This document shows, piece by piece, positions 6,430 through 11,587 of a stretch of DNA of 11,587 nt. The stretch spans positions 1-11,587 of the forward strand of contig CAZDHT010000177.1 in assembly GCA_964505325.1 (NCBI GenBank). Direction: 5' to 3'. The stretch's first letter is position 1, and the number at the start of each line of letters is the position of its first letter. The position numbers and the translations under genes were made by a program. This stretch comes from CAZDHT01 sp964505325 (lineage in GTDB: Bacteria; Planctomycetota; PUPC01). The notes beneath the pieces are model-generated. The model saw only the letters and a list, made by a program, of their open reading frames with translations, had not been told where the DNA came from and made no database searches.

Positions 6430-7386
6430 ATGGCAAGAAAGAGAACCGGCGACGCCCCCGGAACCTGTCTGGACAGACAGGGGGCGGCGTTCTACGTCTT
6501 CGACACACTTGAGCAGGCCAAACGCATCGAGGTTGAGACACACCTCGGGACCTGCGCCCGCTGCCGAAGGCTGGTCGACGACTTGTCGTCAGACAAGCTC
6601 CTTTGGGACGAAGCCAAGGCCGAAGACCAGGCACTCCGTGACCTGGAATACACATTTCACGAACTCGAAGACCTCGTCCTGTACCGCGACCTGAAGTGGT
6701 CCGCCCGGATCAGGAGCGCTCCCCCTTTGCTCCGCGCCGGGACGAGCGACGGCCGAGGACTTGGGATGCTCGTGCTGCTCCTGGCCCAAGCGAAGGTCGG
6801 TTCGGAATTGGATGTCGCCGTTGATCAATGCGTCCGCGGAGTAATCCGGCCGGCAAAAACAAAGTTCGCCATCTGGCCTGACCGCGTTCTGTTGCAGGAG
6901 GCCACCGGGAAGGCGGAGATCCCGGCGGTCGTCTTTCCAGCAACAGTTGAGATCGACTTTTCGCAGATGCCGCGAGATTTTGAGAGGATAGCCGTTCCTG
7001 CCTGCTGGGCCAGCCGTTCCGAGCTCCAGCGAGTGAGACGCATGGCCACGTTGCCGTCTGAAAGACTCGCGGAGAAGAGTTTTCGCCAAGCAAGAAGAGG
7101 GGACCTTAGGGCTCGCGTAGAGGTTGCCAAGTGGGCCGCAGGCCATCTTGCCGACGTGTTGCCTGAAACCGCCGGGAGAGTGTGCATGTATGAGGTCGGT
7201 GAAGCCCTGCGCGCCGCGTCCATCTTCCTGGCTTTCAAGAAAGCGCTGTCATCTAAAGCGGTTACGTCGTCTCCGTGCGCACGCGCTAACCGGCCCAAGC
7301 CCACTGCAACATTTGAACAACTGGTCGCTTCTGTGTTTGCCCCTTCGGGGCAGCGTGCCGACCAGAGGATTACTCCGCCGGAATGA
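6430..7386 (+). CDS. putative soluble zinc-finger anti-sigma factor
   Basis: The ATG at 6430 is preceded by GAGGAGTAAGGAAG, and the gene starts 30 bases after the sigma-factor stop. The 318-residue product has an N-terminal HLGTCARC (H38, C42, C45), the H-x3-C-x2-C signature of zf-HC2/ZAS anti-sigma domains. The upstream AFYVFDTLEQAKRIEVETHL also fits that domain, where a helix often begins 'AYALGAL...E...VEAHL'. There is no obvious transmembrane helix, so this is a cytoplasmic anti-sigma or sensor rather than a membrane-spanning one. Residues ~90-318 are unrecognised, with several beta-strand-like stretches (FAIWPDRVLLQEA, AVVFPATVEIDF) and a helical C terminus. Context and motif together make sigma-factor binding likely. 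The signal is unknown; sensing could involve the large C-terminal domain or the IF-2B-like partner. Confidence 0.7.
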   Translation: MARKRTGDAPGTCLDRQGAAFYVFDTLEQAKRIEVETHLGTCARCRRLVDDLSSDKLLWDEAKAEDQALRDLEYTFHELEDLVLYRDLKWSARIRSAPPLLRAGTSDGRGLGMLVLLLAQAKVGSELDVAVDQCVRGVIRPAKTKFAIWPDRVLLQEATGKAEIPAVVFPATVEIDFSQMPRDFERIAVPACWASRSELQRVRRMATLPSERLAEKSFRQARRGDLRARVEVAKWAAGHLADVLPETAGRVCMYEVGEALRAASIFLAFKKALSSKAVTSSPCARANRPKPTATFEQLVASVFAPSGQRADQRITPPE

Positions 7387-7450
7387 GATACGCACTCGGC
7401 CTTCGACGGGTGCGGGTGTCGGCGTGATCCCCCCGCGGCAGAATCCGTCG

Positions 7451-9553
7451 TCAGACCCGAGTTATGACGGCAAGCACCCCAAGGCCCAGGAACAACAGGC
7501 TCATTGCGACTTTCACTGCGCAGAGATGCCGTGCAAGAACAGCCGCCAGTTCCTGCCATGTCGTCCCCATGTAGACCAGCCAGAACACGGCACACAAAGG
7601 CGCTACGAAACACAGATTGTATATTGCCAGCAGACCTACTGCGGCGGCGCGTTTCGAACTCGCCGTGGCCGCGGCGAACCGGATTGTGGGAAGGTACACT
7701 TGCCCCGTGCACGCCAGCTCCAACGCCGAGATGAGCGCGCCGACGATGAAGCCGGCGGGCAAGAGATAGCGGGCCCGCCCGAAACGGGTCATGACGAGCC
7801 GGATTTGCCGCTTGAGCGGCTTGGGGACTTGGAGAATAACGCCTCGCGCGTCACCCCGCGCTGCCTTCACAGCGTCGACGGCGCTGAGCACCGCAAGGAT
7901 GAGGCAGGCGGCGACGAGCACGCTGGTCACTATTGTGTCAAGAAACGCCACCTTCTGACTCAGAATCGCAAGTTCGGACAGCCCGAGACCGATTGCGAAA
8001 TAGGCGACGAACACACCAACGATAAAGGACGCACCAAACGCTACGACCTGCCGCCGGCTGCGGCCGGCGGCGGCCATGAAGGAGACAAACAGGATGATGG
8101 TTGCGAACGCGCATGGGTTCACCCCGTCGATCAGCCCGCCGACGACGACGGCGATGAGGCTGACCGCCCGCCACCGGTCCGTCAGTCTCCTATGCGCGGT
8201 CTCAAGGTCAGCCGCCCCGATGTCGGGCGCGACAGCGCCTCCTGCCATGTAGCGCATCAGGACATCTTCCAGCGCGCGCGCCGACACATCCTCGCCAATC
8301 AGTACGTGTTCTCCGACGACGACCATCGGCGTCAGGAGCCGCCTCTCTTGGGATACCCCGCGCTGGGCCGCCATGGCCTCCTGAAGTTCCTGATGCGCCG
8401 GCGAGACGGTGCTGAAGGCGTGCAATTTGATTTGCGGCCGGGTCCCCGCCGCGGCTTCAAGCAGCCGCCGTACCCGCGCACACTGGCGACACCCGGGCGC
8501 GTCGAAGAAGGTCACATGGACGGCGGGCCGGAGTTCATTCTGAGGACCGGCCGTTGACGCGGCTCCTTCGTCTCCTACCTGCCCCGGCGTCTGAGCGGGC
8601 CCGCGCGACGGACGTCCCTCCATCTGCCGCAGGTGGGCCTCATACATCGCCCACAGTGCCGGATCGTTCTCGACATCGTCGTCCAGCGGAAGCGACTCGA
8701 CCGCTCTCAGCCGTGCGGCGCTCCTCGCCGTGCCGACGTCGATGGCCAGGACGTGCTGCCCGTGCTGGCCTACACCGAACGTGCGCGTGGCCCCGGCGGC
8801 CCCCAATCGTGTCGCGTGTCCAAGCACAAGCACATCCGCATCCTCCATCCGCTCCGTCAGAGATGCCGCCTCGCGCTCCAAAACGTGGGCAAGAACGATC
8901 AGCCAATCCGCTTTACCCCGCAGTTCGACAGCCAGCTTCTCGAGTTCCGCCGCGGGCGGGGACACGCGGACCTCCGGGGGATCTCGGCGGATGTCCTCGT
9001 GCACAAGCGATGGCGAGAGAACCCCGGTAACAGCGACGCGCCAAGTCCCCCGCTGTACGATACGATAGCGCCGAAGACCGACGTCGACGCCAACTATGTC
9101 GGCGTTGACACATACCCAAGGCAGTTTCAGACCTGCAAACCATGTCGCTCCCCACCGGTGGAGAACCTGCAGGTCGTTGTCGCCGAGGGCGACCGCGTCA
9201 TACTCCATCATGCCGTACGCTTTGCCCAGAAGCTCGGCACGCTCCCTGGCCATGTCCGGATGGAACACGTCGCCGCTGTCCACGAGAACCAGGTCGGGCG
9301 CGTCTCGGCGGCGCATGCGGACGATGGTGCAGCGTTTCGCCATGCCGCCGTACGGGTTGCTCGGACAGCGACAGGGATCGAAGATGCCGTTGCTGTTGCC
9401 GGTGGCCAGAACGACGAGTCGGGCTTCCGGCCCGTCGCCGGCCAGCGCGGGTACGGATGCTGCGAGGGCGAGGCTGGCCGTCAGGATCGCCCACGACAGG
9501 GCCAGCATCCACGCGGACCGCGCATCTCGAACTATGAGCACAGGGGTTGTCAT
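7451..9553 (-). CDS. metallophosphatase-like / CxxC redox / CcdA thiol-transport fusion protein
   Basis: This 700-residue protein has four parts. Residues 1-38 are a signal peptide (cleavage near ALA-G). Residues ~45-285 resemble the 5'-nucleotidase/metallophosphatase fold: VLVDSGD (89-95), ALGDND (122-127), LAH (221-223) and LGHATRL (244-250). The first D-x-H motif is absent and replaced by TGNSNGIFDPCRCPSNPYGG (51-70), with a CxC pair. Residues ~344-440 are a glutaredoxin/thioredoxin-like domain with CRQC (355-358) and cis-Pro motif TPMVVVG. Residues ~463-700 are a six-helix CcdA/DsbD-type membrane domain with the hallmark cysteines in NPCAF (C481) and LELACTG (C615). CcdA domains carry electrons from cytoplasmic thioredoxin across the inner membrane, so this is probably a periplasmic thiol-reducing protein with its own acceptor domain. 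The ATG overlaps the previous stop as ATGA, and the gene ends 64 bases from the convergent anti-sigma gene. Confidence 0.85.
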   Translation of the reverse strand: MTTPVLIVRDARSAWMLALSWAILTASLALAASVPALAGDGPEARLVVLATGNSNGIFDPCRCPSNPYGGMAKRCTIVRMRRRDAPDLVLVDSGDVFHPDMARERAELLGKAYGMMEYDAVALGDNDLQVLHRWGATWFAGLKLPWVCVNADIVGVDVGLRRYRIVQRGTWRVAVTGVLSPSLVHEDIRRDPPEVRVSPPAAELEKLAVELRGKADWLIVLAHVLEREAASLTERMEDADVLVLGHATRLGAAGATRTFGVGQHGQHVLAIDVGTARSAARLRAVESLPLDDDVENDPALWAMYEAHLRQMEGRPSRGPAQTPGQVGDEGAASTAGPQNELRPAVHVTFFDAPGCRQCARVRRLLEAAAGTRPQIKLHAFSTVSPAHQELQEAMAAQRGVSQERRLLTPMVVVGEHVLIGEDVSARALEDVLMRYMAGGAVAPDIGAADLETAHRRLTDRWRAVSLIAVVVGGLIDGVNPCAFATIILFVSFMAAAGRSRRQVVAFGASFIVGVFVAYFAIGLGLSELAILSQKVAFLDTIVTSVLVAACLILAVLSAVDAVKAARGDARGVILQVPKPLKRQIRLVMTRFGRARYLLPAGFIVGALISALELACTGQVYLPTIRFAAATASSKRAAAVGLLAIYNLCFVAPLCAVFWLVYMGTTWQELAAVLARHLCAVKVAMSLLFLGLGVLAVITRV

Positions 9554-9804
9554 TGGTCACGCGTCTCTTCCCGGTGCTGCTCAGGACCGGCGGTCGGTGC
9601 GGCGTTCCGGAATTCGTGGCTCATGACCTCCATGCGAACGCCGATGGCGTACAACTGACGGAGAAACGTCCGTCGCCCTTCCCAGCGGTCGGCAAGCAGA
9701 CAATAGCGCCCTTTCCTGACTGACCGAACCGCCGCGACGACCATAGAAACAACCATCGCACCCGGCACGGCCACAGCGGCCAGACTGACAATGCTCCATT
9801 CCAT
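9550..9804 (-). CDS. one-helix membrane protein, paralogue of the gene at 10445-10705
   Basis: The 84-residue product has an N-terminal transmembrane helix (about residues 5-27), then a basic stretch (RSVRKGR) and a soluble helix LLADRWEGRRTFLRQLYAIG. That soluble helix aligns without gaps to LMADRREERRDFLQRLTEVA of the protein encoded at 10445-10705, with about ten identities in 26 residues over the wider segment. The two are probably duplicates. The ATG at 9804 has GAAGAGGG upstream. The stop overlaps the start of the CcdA fusion gene (ATGA), so both are translationally coupled, and a physical link to the thiol-transport protein is plausible. Function is unknown. A phage-holin comparison was considered and not supported. 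Confidence 0.65.
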   Translation of the reverse strand: MEWSIVSLAAVAVPGAMVVSMVVAAVRSVRKGRYCLLADRWEGRRTFLRQLYAIGVRMEVMSHEFRNAAPTAGPEQHREETRDQ

Positions 9805-9829
9805 AGCGATCCCTCTTCAAAACGCCCCA

Positions 9830-9845
9830 GCGGCCTCCCGGCCGC
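9830..9845 (-). terminator. intra-operon hairpin, possible attenuator
   Basis: On the minus strand GCGGCC-GGGA-GGCCGC forms a perfect six-pair stem with a tetraloop, followed after a few bases by TTTTG (around 9822-9818). It lies in the 46-base gap between two genes of the envelope operon. The weak, offset T-run suggests partial termination or transcript processing rather than a full stop. Confidence 0.3.
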
Positions 9846-9850
9846 CATGC

Positions 9851-10060
9851 TCACGTCTTGCTTGCTTCCTTCAGCTTGCGAAACGCCGCCTCGTTCTCCC
9901 GGTCCGCCTCCTCGGCGGCCGCTTCGAGGAGAATGATCTGCTCGCGCGTCGGCTCCTCGCCCGGGCCGAGCAGTCCCAGCTTCCGGAGAACCGCGACGCC
10001 GAACGGGAGCAGGATGTCGATGTTGCTCAGGATGGGACAGTTCGCCAGACTCTTCGCCAT
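9851..10060 (-). CDS. small protein of unknown function, envelope operon
   Basis: The 69-residue product begins MAKSLANCPILSNIDILLPF. A hydrophobic stretch at about 15-30 (ILLPFGVAVLRKLGLL) is amphipathic rather than a clean membrane helix. The C-terminal half is an acidic, then basic, charged helix (EEADRENEAAFRKLKEASKT). The ATG at 10060 lies one base after the lipoprotein's TGA, with AAGGGGGG eight bases upstream, so it is co-translated with the lipoprotein. I do not recognise a family. The same stop-one-base-start junction occurs in the other envelope operon between its lipoprotein and the two-helix protein, so this may be the positional counterpart of that small protein, although the sequences do not look alike. 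Confidence 0.6.
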   Translation of the reverse strand: MAKSLANCPILSNIDILLPFGVAVLRKLGLLGPGEEPTREQIILLEAAAEEADRENEAAFRKLKEASKT

Positions 10061-10061
10061 G

Positions 10062-10448
10062 TCAGTTGCCCCCCTTGTCCTCCCTACCTTCGCTGTCCCC
10101 GCCAGTCTCGACGGGTTGGCGGTAGTGTTTGAAGACGCCGGCGGTGAACCGGGCCATCACGGGCGCGTACCGTAGGTACGCCTCGTTGAACGCTGCCCGG
10201 TCACCGAGTTGCTCGGCGGCCGACATCGCGGCCAAGTGCTCGCGCGCCTGCCGCTTCAGTTCCATCAGCGTCTCCGCCTCGGCCGCGCTGATCCGACCGT
10301 CCTGCATGCGCTGTGTGAATGCACGGACGGCGCCTGTGTAAAGCCGCAGCTGGTCAGCGTACTCCTGCCGCATCGAGGTCTGCGTGGCGCAACCGCAGAT
10401 AAGCAGCATCCCAACAAACGTGCCTACTCTGAGTGGTCTTCTTGTCAT
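10062..10448 (-). CDS. lipoprotein of unknown function, helical
   Basis: From the ATG at 10448 the product is 128 residues. It begins with a lipoprotein signal peptide, MTRRPLRVGTFVGMLLICGC, with lipidation expected at Cys20. AAGGAGG lies seven bases upstream. The start overlaps the preceding stop as ATGA, which settles it over the in-frame ATG at 10493. The mature part is helical and charged (for example ADQLRLYTGAVRAF and EAETLMELKRQAREHLAAM), ending in a polar tail. It should sit at a membrane facing the periplasm. No named family is recognised. The neighbours are a one-helix membrane protein and a small protein, an order that parallels the 2266-1855 genes only loosely. Confidence 0.7.
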   Translation of the reverse strand: MTRRPLRVGTFVGMLLICGCATQTSMRQEYADQLRLYTGAVRAFTQRMQDGRISAAEAETLMELKRQAREHLAAMSAAEQLGDRAAFNEAYLRYAPVMARFTAGVFKHYRQPVETGGDSEGREDKGGN

Positions 10449-10705
10449 TGGTCGGCCTCCTTTTCCCCTCGGTCTTCTTCCCCGCATGCGCAATGGGTTT
10501 TCATCTGCCTGATGGCCAGCGTGAGGAGCTCGAGCTGTGTGGCGACCTCGGTCAGGCGCTGGAGGAAGTCCCGACGTTCCTCGCGCCGGTCGGCCATCAG
10601 TTGTTCACGCTCATGATGGATGAACCGCAGGAAGATCAGCGTGACGACGATCACCGCCACGCCAGCACCACCCGCCGACACGACTTGAATCAACTCTGGG
10701 GACAT
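10445..10705 (-). CDS. one-helix membrane protein, first gene of envelope operon
   Basis: The 86-residue product starts MSPELIQVVSAGGAGVAVIV. A single transmembrane helix spans about residues 9-29, followed by a basic and His-containing turn (RFIHHERE), a charged helix LMADRREERRDFLQRLTEVA, and a short tail with CAC and acidic residues. The charged helix is shared with the protein at 9550-9804, so the operon contains two paralogues. The ATG at 10705 has GGAGG eight bases upstream. The topology is probably N-terminus out with the coiled helix in the cytoplasm, which the basic residues after the helix support. The leader carries the bipartite element also found before the lipoprotein operon at 2266. 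Function unknown. Confidence 0.65.
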   Translation of the reverse strand: MSPELIQVVSAGGAGVAVIVVTLIFLRFIHHEREQLMADRREERRDFLQRLTEVATQLELLTLAIRQMKTHCACGEEDRGEKEADQ

Positions 10706-10724
10706 GGAGCTTTCCTCCGAACAC

Positions 10725-10753
10725 AATGTGCTTCCACTTACTAAGGGGTTGCA
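10725..10753 (-). promoter_or_regulatory. shared leader element upstream of envelope operon
   Basis: On the minus strand TGCAACCCC (10753-10745), 13 bases, GCACATT (10731-10725), six bases, GGAGG, eight bases and the ATG at 10705. The blocks and their order match the leader at 2310-2281. The spacer and the flank also match the plus-strand copy at 11403 (TGGA shared, most differences transitions). Confidence 0.5.
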
Positions 10754-11366
10754 CGCCCCGACAGCAGAGCGGCGGTAATGCGGCAAGCACTTCTGCGGCC
10801 GCAGGATGCGCCTGCTTCGAAAAATCAGGGGGCGCAACTTCGTTACACGGGAACGCACGCGCTTGGATGGCACAACAGGTTGCGCCAGAACCTGTAATGC
10901 TCTTGTGGATGCCGGGGCCGACCTGTCGTCCGGCAAGGGACACCTGTAACCCGGGCCCCGCCTCCAGCCTCCGTGATGGTCGCCTGGGCCGAAGCATTGG
11001 CGATGGACCCGAAGGGGCTCGACGACGCTGAACCGATACGGCAGTCATCCGGCGCAACACGGCGGAGCCGCTTTCCGAGTCCCGGAGCAAGAACGAACCG
11101 GTGAGCGGTTGACTCCATTGGACGGGGACGCCTCCCAGGTCCAGGGGGCGGCGGATTCCACGGCCGCGCGTGAGGAAGCTATCGGACGCCGGCGCACCGC
11201 CGAGGGTTGCAGCAAACCGAATCCCTGGGCACGCGGCATAGAAATGACGAACCCGCCAGAACGTGCGGCAGCGTGGGGACTTCTGTCGTTTGTTGCGGAG
11301 GGAACCTGTGTAACCGGGTTTCAGACGGCGCGGTATTTGAGCAAGGCTATCCTTCCAACCGCCAAC

Positions 11367-11410
11367 GGGTTGCAGGATTTCACGCGAGCTCGCGCCCGCC
11401 CGTGCAACCC
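11367..11410. repeat. nested co-centred palindrome
   Basis: Outer arms GGGTTGCA (11367-11374) and TGCAACCC (11403-11410) flank an inner perfect 12-base palindrome CGCGAGCTCGCG (11383-11394). Both share the same centre between 11388 and 11389. The right outer arm is also the first block of the leader element at 11403. Operator or cruciform-like site is plausible. Confidence 0.5.
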
Positions 11411-11433
11411 CTGAATAAATGGAGGCGCAATTG
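11403..11433 (+). promoter_or_regulatory. third, partial copy of the shared leader element
   Basis: TGCAACCCC (11403-11411), 13 bases, GCGCAATT (11425-11432). Against the copy at 10753-10725 it agrees at roughly four of five positions over about 30 bases and has the opposite orientation. It points toward the gene start at 11548 but ends about 115 bases before it. Confidence 0.4.
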
Positions 11434-11489
11434 GGCCACGGACCCTCCACGGCGGTGTGAGGCCGTGAGGCGCTTGGGCTGTGGCCAGT

Positions 11490-11507
11490 GCCCGCCGTGT
11501 GGCGGGC
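11490..11507 (+). other. leader hairpin before right-edge gene
   Basis: GCCCGCC-GTGT-GGCGGGC is a perfect seven-pair GC stem with a four-base loop, 25 bases upstream of the AGGAGGG ribosome site of the right-edge gene. No T-tract follows, so it is more likely a leader structure than a terminator. The left-edge copy of the gene start lacks it. Confidence 0.4.
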
Positions 11508-11532
11508 GACGCCTGGACAGAAGCCAAAGGCA

Positions 11533-11587
11533 AGGAGGGCACAGGCGATGAGGAACGGAAGATTGAAGGCGGTGTTGGTGGGTGTGC
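11533..11587. repeat. 55-bp terminal inverted repeat, right copy
   Basis: Exact reverse complement of bases 1-55. It starts at the Shine-Dalgarno AGGAGGG and runs to the last base of the window. Sequence immediately upstream (GAAGCCAAAGGCA) differs from the region preceding the left copy. Confidence 0.95.
11548..11587 (+). CDS. 5' end of an exported-protein gene, cut by right window edge
   Basis: ATG at 11548 follows AGGAGGG with an eight-base spacer and opens MRNGRLKAVLVGV, the same 13 codons as on the minus strand at the left edge. It looks like the start of a signal peptide or membrane anchor. Its upstream region is the repeat-rich non-coding stretch with a strong hairpin at 11490-11507. 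Too short to assign a function. Confidence 0.5.
   Translation, partial: MRNGRLKAVLVGV

Larger units (their letters stand above)
10706..11547. other. 840-base non-coding region rich in inverted repeats
   Basis: No convincing gene is visible on either strand: the open frames are Arg/Pro/Cys-rich without ribosome sites. No tRNA, RNase P, tmRNA or known riboswitch pattern was recognised by eye. The region holds GGCGCAAC/GTTGCGCC arms (10831-10838 and 10879-10886), ACAGGTT/AACCTGT (10876-10895), a 12-base palindrome CTGCGGCCGCAG (10793-10804), the dyad at 11367-11410, and the two outward-facing leader elements. It may contain divergent control regions or an uncharacterised structured RNA. Confidence 0.55.

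Noticed and set aside
7387..7450. Bidirectional terminator between the convergent anti-sigma and CcdA fusion genes
   Set aside because: I looked for a stem followed by a T-run on either strand in the 64-base gap and found none; termination there may be Rho-dependent or lie inside the opposite gene.
8633..9658. 341-codon plus-strand open frame opposite the CcdA fusion gene
   Set aside because: It is antisense to a protein with clear signal peptide, metallophosphatase-like motifs and CRQC; its own translation shows no family features. The same applies to the long plus-strand frames at 7124-8557 and 1337-2182.
9550..10705. Phage lysis cassette (holin, Rz/Rz1-type spanin) interpretation of the small membrane protein and lipoprotein genes
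   Set aside because: No endolysin or other phage gene is nearby, the lipoprotein gene is not embedded in another as for Rz1, and the operon ends in a thiol-transport protein. A cellular envelope role fits better.
93..10947. Shared word GGGACACCTGT at 93-103 and 10937-10947
   Set aside because: An 11-base match is expected several times by chance in a window of this size and composition, and the flanks do not align.
10754..11402. Integron attC sites or a CRISPR array in the repeat-rich region
   Set aside because: The GTGCAAC/GTTGCAC words do not fit the attC core RYYYAAC/GTTRRRY, no integrase is present, and there are no regularly spaced direct repeats.
10611..11450. 279-codon minus-strand open frame across the right-hand non-coding region
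   Set aside because: It runs through the leader and start of the membrane-protein gene, is rich in Arg, Pro, Cys and Ser without domain pattern, and has no ribosome site. Long open frames by chance are common at this GC content.

Overview
The window reads as a GC-rich (well above 60% by eye) bacterial chromosome fragment, probably a whole metagenomic contig from a diderm (outer-membrane) bacterium. Support: lipoprotein signal peptides, a periplasmic/inner-membrane CcdA-type thiol system, an ECF sigma factor with a soluble zinc-finger anti-sigma partner, and strong Shine-Dalgarno sites. A planctomycete or other PVC-type relative is possible, but that is a weak inference; no rRNA, tRNA, ribosomal protein or other taxonomic marker is present.

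Layout. (1) 1-40, minus: the first 13 codons of a gene running off the left edge. (2) 2266-166, minus: a three-gene envelope operon, a small lipoprotein, a tiny two-helix membrane protein and a large secreted TPR/coiled-coil protein. (3) 3399-2530, minus: a cytoplasmic protein with a possible C-terminal winged-helix DNA-binding segment. (4) 3400-4007: a divergent intergenic region with two candidate promoters. (5) 4008-7386, plus: a four-gene operon, an unknown helical protein, a protein whose C-terminal half resembles the IF-2B (eIF2B/MtnA) fold, an ECF-type sigma factor and a zinc-finger anti-sigma-like protein. (6) 10705-7451, minus: a five-gene envelope operon, a one-helix membrane protein, a lipoprotein, a small protein, a paralogue of the first membrane protein, and a 700-residue fusion of a metallophosphatase-like domain, a CxxC redox domain and a CcdA membrane domain. 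(7) 10706-11547: about 840 bases without a convincing gene but rich in inverted repeats. (8) 11548-11587, plus: the same 13-codon gene start as at the left edge, running off the right edge.

Two themes stand out. First, the plus-strand operon looks like a self-contained signalling module in which an IF-2B-like protein and an unknown helical protein are encoded with a sigma/anti-sigma pair. Second, the two minus-strand envelope operons share a leader: TGCAACCCC, then 13-14 bases, GCACATT, then GGAGG and ATG. A third, partly matching copy sits near the right edge. A common regulator, possibly an ECF sigma factor such as the one encoded here, is a testable hypothesis.

The outermost 55 bases at each end are exact inverted copies beginning at a Shine-Dalgarno site and covering the start of a gene. 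This may reflect a multicopy gene family in the genome. The exact length of 55 also equals a standard short-read assembler k-mer, so the shared ends may simply mark where the assembly graph broke.
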